In this document: in pieces, positions 60,878-64,000 of the stretch
How positions within the stretch are numbered: the first letter of the stretch is position 1
Layout of the letters: each line of letters starts with the position of its first letter
Origin: Saccharomycopsis fibuligera x Saccharomycopsis cf. fibuligera
Taxonomy: Eukaryota; Ascomycota; Saccharomycetes; Ascoideales; Saccharomycopsidaceae
Length of the DNA: 64,000 bases
Assembly: GCA_001936135.1 (NCBI GenBank)
Contig: CP012816.1
Location: forward strand, 1,491,501 to 1,555,500
Reading direction: 5' to 3'
Position numbers and translations under genes: made by a program
Notes under the pieces: model-generated
Database searches by the model: none
What the model saw: the letters and a program-made list of their open reading frames with translations, nothing else
What the model was told of the DNA's origin: nothing

Positions 60878-61571
60878 TGGCCATTTTGAACATCATACTT
60901 AGTACTTATAATTTCCTTTATAGCTCAGTCAAGAAGGTCGGCAGGCTGACCTTCTGTCCTCTACAATCCACTTTTTCTTTCTCCCTTGTATTATTTATTC
61001 TAATCTACTTGACTTTAATTCTCTTCACAACATGAAAGCCAGATAATCGTAATGTTGAGGACTAAAGCTTTGTCAGTTGGTATCGATAAGCTCCAGTCTC
61101 CAGTTTTTCCGACTTACAAATTAGGGCGCATCCAGAAGCGTGGTAACTTCGGAACCGGATCGCAGGTCACCCGGAAATACACGGTGCAAATTGGCGCCGA
61201 TAGCTAAGGAGCTCAAATCAGCCACTGCCTCCATCATGTCCATCAGCTACAAGAGCAATTTACCGCTGTAATATCAACGATAAACCACTTTTAAAACACT
61301 TCTCATGTGGACTGCTCTCATCTGAAGTTGCAGCTTATCACTTTCGGACATAAAACTATTTCAAATAATATCATTAGCATTATCGCAACCCAACAGCTAC
61401 ACACAGTACTCTTTGCTGTCGACGGTGCCAGCGCAACATCCCATACGCTAGTATCGTATAGTCTGGCATCATTTACAAGTACGCAGAAAGACCCAAATAT
61501 AGTGGTTTGAGCTGATTTATTGCATATAGAAACAAGTGTGAGAAAATAAATCAAATCGGCCAGAAAAAGCT
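60878..61571. other. Intergenic region between velvet-2 and velvet-3
   Basis: 694 bp. A palindrome GAAGGTC...GACCTTC (60933-60954) just past the velvet-2 stop is the only distinct motif. An ATG-free short frame (61307-61510) looks noncoding. Confidence 0.55.
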
Positions 61572-63899
61572 ATGACCAAGCAGCACAATTTTTTGGCGAT
61601 ATCCAAGGATCGTATTGTCCCCGTTCTCGCAAAGTATGAACTCAAAGTGATACAACAGCCACAACAAGCGAGAGCGACAGGAAGAAGCAAGCGATGTAAG
61701 TAGTTATGATGATTTATGGATTTTTTTTTGCCTCACCTTTACGTTTTTTACTGTTGAAATTACTAGATAAGCAGAAAGTGGACATAACAAGTATAATTAC
61801 CAGACCTGTAGAAAATGCAGTTTAGATCAAGAAAGTGCCCTTTTTGTACAATAGAGACTGGTGATTTGGGTTTCAATTGGAACGAAGGAGGCGGGAAAGC
61901 CGTTTGTATGTAACCATAAAAAGAGGGAAAAGGAAAGAAAAGCTGAAAAGAACTAGAAAAAGGAAAAAGGCAAGAGATTAGATGAAAATTAAGAATCAAA
62001 CAAATCAGCATAACTAACAGAAAATATCTAGTCACTGGTAGAAGAACCATAGATCCACCTCCTGTCATCCAAGTATCATTGTTTGAAAATGAAAGTAATG
62101 CACCACAGACCTTACAACTCGATGGAACCGCTAACGAGGCAGGTATTATTGGTACTGGTAATAATCCACATAGCCTAAATGATTCCGAAAGTGAAAATGT
62201 AGCTCACAATGACGATGACGGTGATGAGAATATGGTTGACGAGTTTCAGCTGCTGCAACAGCAGCAACAACAACAACAACAACAGCGGACTGGGGAACAA
62301 AAAAATATTATACATCACACATTAAATCCCTTAATATTGGTGGCCTCAATAGTTAATGCAGATATCGAGAGGCATTTGACTAAGGGAAACTCTCAAATAG
62401 TCAACGTCAGCGAAAACCACAGTGATAGTAACGGAAGCGGCTCTGCTAACAACACTGCGGAAAATAGCAACACCACTGCTAACAGCAAATCAAGTAATAT
62501 TAGCAATGGCTCCTCAGCATCCAGTAGTGGTGGGAGCTTTTATAGCACCTTCACAAGCAGCAGTAACAACAATAATAACAATAACAATAGTAGCAGCAAA
62601 AATAGCAGCCAAACTAGCTTCGCAATACCCGAATTTGAAAATTTGGTGGGAACGACTTCTGTAGTGGCTAATATGGTCTCCGACAAGAGTTTAGGTAAAG
62701 AAACTTCAATGAAGGCTGTTTTTGTGTTTAGTAATCTAAGTGTGAAGCAGGACGGAAACTACAAGCTCAGGTTTACTTTATATGAGTTTTCAAGTTTCGA
62801 TCTGTTGTATTATTACAACTCATTTGTCCCTCCAAACGGTTTCAATTTCGTTAATAGAGTCATTGAACGAGGAGCAATAGATTCCGATGTATTTAAAGTT
62901 TACACTGCCAAAAAGTTTCCTGGACTTACGACCAGTTCCAAGTTATCATTTGATTTGAAAAGCTCTGGAACAAAAATCAAAGTTAGACATTCTATACGAT
63001 CTGGAAAAAAATCACAGCAAGCAAAACTTGAAGCAATTCAAAATGAAAATGCTACTAAGGCTAAAAAAGAAGGTAAAATTAATAATGGTAGTGGCTCTGC
63101 TAACGGAAATAGTCAGTTTAATGATTACTTGAGTCCGAATGTTAATTACAATAATAACAATAATGATGATAATGGATCAATTAACAGTTTTGCCACAAGT
63201 GCTTCGAATGACTATTTATCAATGACGCCACTCATCACTACTATGTCGACGTCCAGTACATCTTCTTTGCAAAGCGCAGCTCACTCTTTTGGCTCATTTT
63301 TCTCCCGTCAGCCGGAAATTTCACCTCTTAAGCTTCTCTCGGATGTGTCTTCACAACAGTTGCCGATTGGAATAATGAATAACTCTAGAGATAAAGAAGA
63401 CAATATAATTCCATCGCCACCGGGCTCTCCAAAGGTAGATAATGGGTCAACTAGTACAATTATCAGCAGTAACAGTAATCTTAACATCAATAACATGATG
63501 AACAATTCAACCAACTCTAGCCACCACCACAGTCATAGCCATAGTAGCTCATTCAGTAACAGTAATTTCAATGGTAGCTTGGGATTAGGAAGTAATAGCT
63601 TCAACAATGGCCACCATCATAGTAACGGTCACCCGACTCGCTACGGGCACCAATCTCAAGACTCGTTATCGTCAACTCACACTAGGCATTCCAATCTTTC
63701 GATATCTACTCCTACGTCATTATATTTTTCCACTCCTTCCAGCTATATCAAAACTTTGGTCAATAAAAGAAGCGACCAATACTTGAATAAGGACGAAGAA
63801 GAAGATAAATTGCTTTCTGTGCCTCCAAAGAAGAGCAAACCTGATAAATCAAATCAGTATAAAGCTGCCATAATGAAAATTCAAAATATTATAAATTAG
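61572..63899 (+). CDS. Velvet-domain protein 3, two exons, paralogue of velvet-2
   Basis: Exon 1 (61572-61695) and exon 2 (62032-63899) join across a 336-bp intron: 5' GTAAGT, branch TAACTAAC (62011-62018), 3' ATCTAG. The joined protein has 663 residues. N-terminal blocks: QQPQQARATG at 29-38 (Cys of the usual ARACG replaced by Thr) and GRRTIDPPP at 44-52. A long Gln/Asn/Ser insertion (about 60-260, polyQ at 117-126) splits the domain. C-terminal block: VFVFSNLSVKQDGNYKLRF (about 271-289) and VYTAKKFPG (331-339), to about residue 362. The rest is Ser/Asn/His-rich and disordered. Intron 1 of velvet-2 and the intron here cut the same Phe codon, showing common descent. Confidence 0.85.
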
Positions 63900-64000
63900 A
63901 ATCTAAATTTTGTTGCTCAGTCACTTCTGTGTTTATAAAATTGTTACATTTTTTTTAAAAAATAAAATTTGTTCACTAGGTTCCACGTTTTATCACTATT
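63900..64000. other. 3' flank of velvet-3 at the window edge
   Basis: AT-rich, 101 bases, nothing recognisable. Any further velvet gene would lie beyond the window. Confidence 0.6.

Noticed and set aside
1-64000. CRISPR arrays or bacterial operon features
   Set aside because: No regularly spaced direct repeats; gene content, introns, tRNA introns and LTR element are eukaryotic.
1-64000. Proof of CUG-to-Ser decoding
   Set aside because: CTG codons are rare in the conserved genes and the few seen fall at positions where Ser or Leu could both be tolerated; a proper alignment of many CTG positions is needed.

Overview
The window is nuclear DNA of a budding yeast (Saccharomycotina). The genes are compact and mostly intron-poor. 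The introns found have a TACTAAC-like branch site lying only about 11-22 bases from the 3' splice site. AT-rich intergenic DNA carries many very long poly(A)/poly(T) tracts, and a Ty3/gypsy-type element sits upstream of a tRNA gene. Many products match Saccharomyces proteins (Erv41, Erd1, Rrp17, Pex3, Tma23, Prp24, Nup192, Cir1, Tda10, Rrn7, eS24, Rgd2, Cia1). Low CTG codon use, a SART3-like Prp24 with HAT repeats and a Swi5 homologue suggest a Candida/Lodderomyces-type (CUG-Ser) yeast, but the sequence alone does not prove this. No clear case of CTG read as serine was established.

Layout. 1-9.9 kb: the 3' end of an unidentified gene, an Asn-rich orphan, ERV41 (with an intron), an Ap4A phosphorylase, ERD1, a TDG/MUG-type mismatch DNA glycosylase and RRP17. 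10.1-13.6 kb: a Ty3/gypsy-like element with identical LTRs but almost all of gag-pol deleted. A second, diverged solo LTR and then an intron-containing tRNA-Ile(AAU) follow. Both insertions keep 5-bp target duplications. 14-27 kb: PEX3, a Swi5-like recombination protein, a CSC1/OSCA-type channel, a mitochondrial-type pyrophosphatase, TMA23 and PRP24 (divergent pair). 27-45 kb: NUP192, a flavodoxin-like protein, a GATA factor, ETF-beta, TDA10, a GNAT acetyltransferase, RRN7 and RPS24 (a 3-base first exon is proposed). 46-49 kb: an MCT-type transporter and tRNA-Lys(UUU) with an intron.

The most striking part is 49.8-63.9 kb. It holds three velvet-domain regulator genes on the same strand, each rebuilt here from exons. 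The first is a clear VelB-type gene. RGD2 and CIA1 follow, then a 2.9-kb gene-free stretch, then two adjacent paralogues (called velvet-2 and velvet-3 here) that share an intron at the same codon. Velvet proteins are master regulators of development and morphology in filamentous and dimorphic fungi and are generally regarded as missing from the best-studied yeasts, so this cluster is the leading candidate for an undescribed regulatory system.

Several genes belong to ribosome production (RRP17, TMA23, RRN7, RPS24), and PAC/RRPE-like elements are visible in front of TMA23 and RRN7. The remaining genes are ordinary housekeeping functions: secretory pathway, nuclear pore, peroxisome, spliceosome and iron-sulfur assembly. 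Many open frames begin at TTG or GTG. Wherever possible starts were moved to the first supported ATG, or exons were joined.
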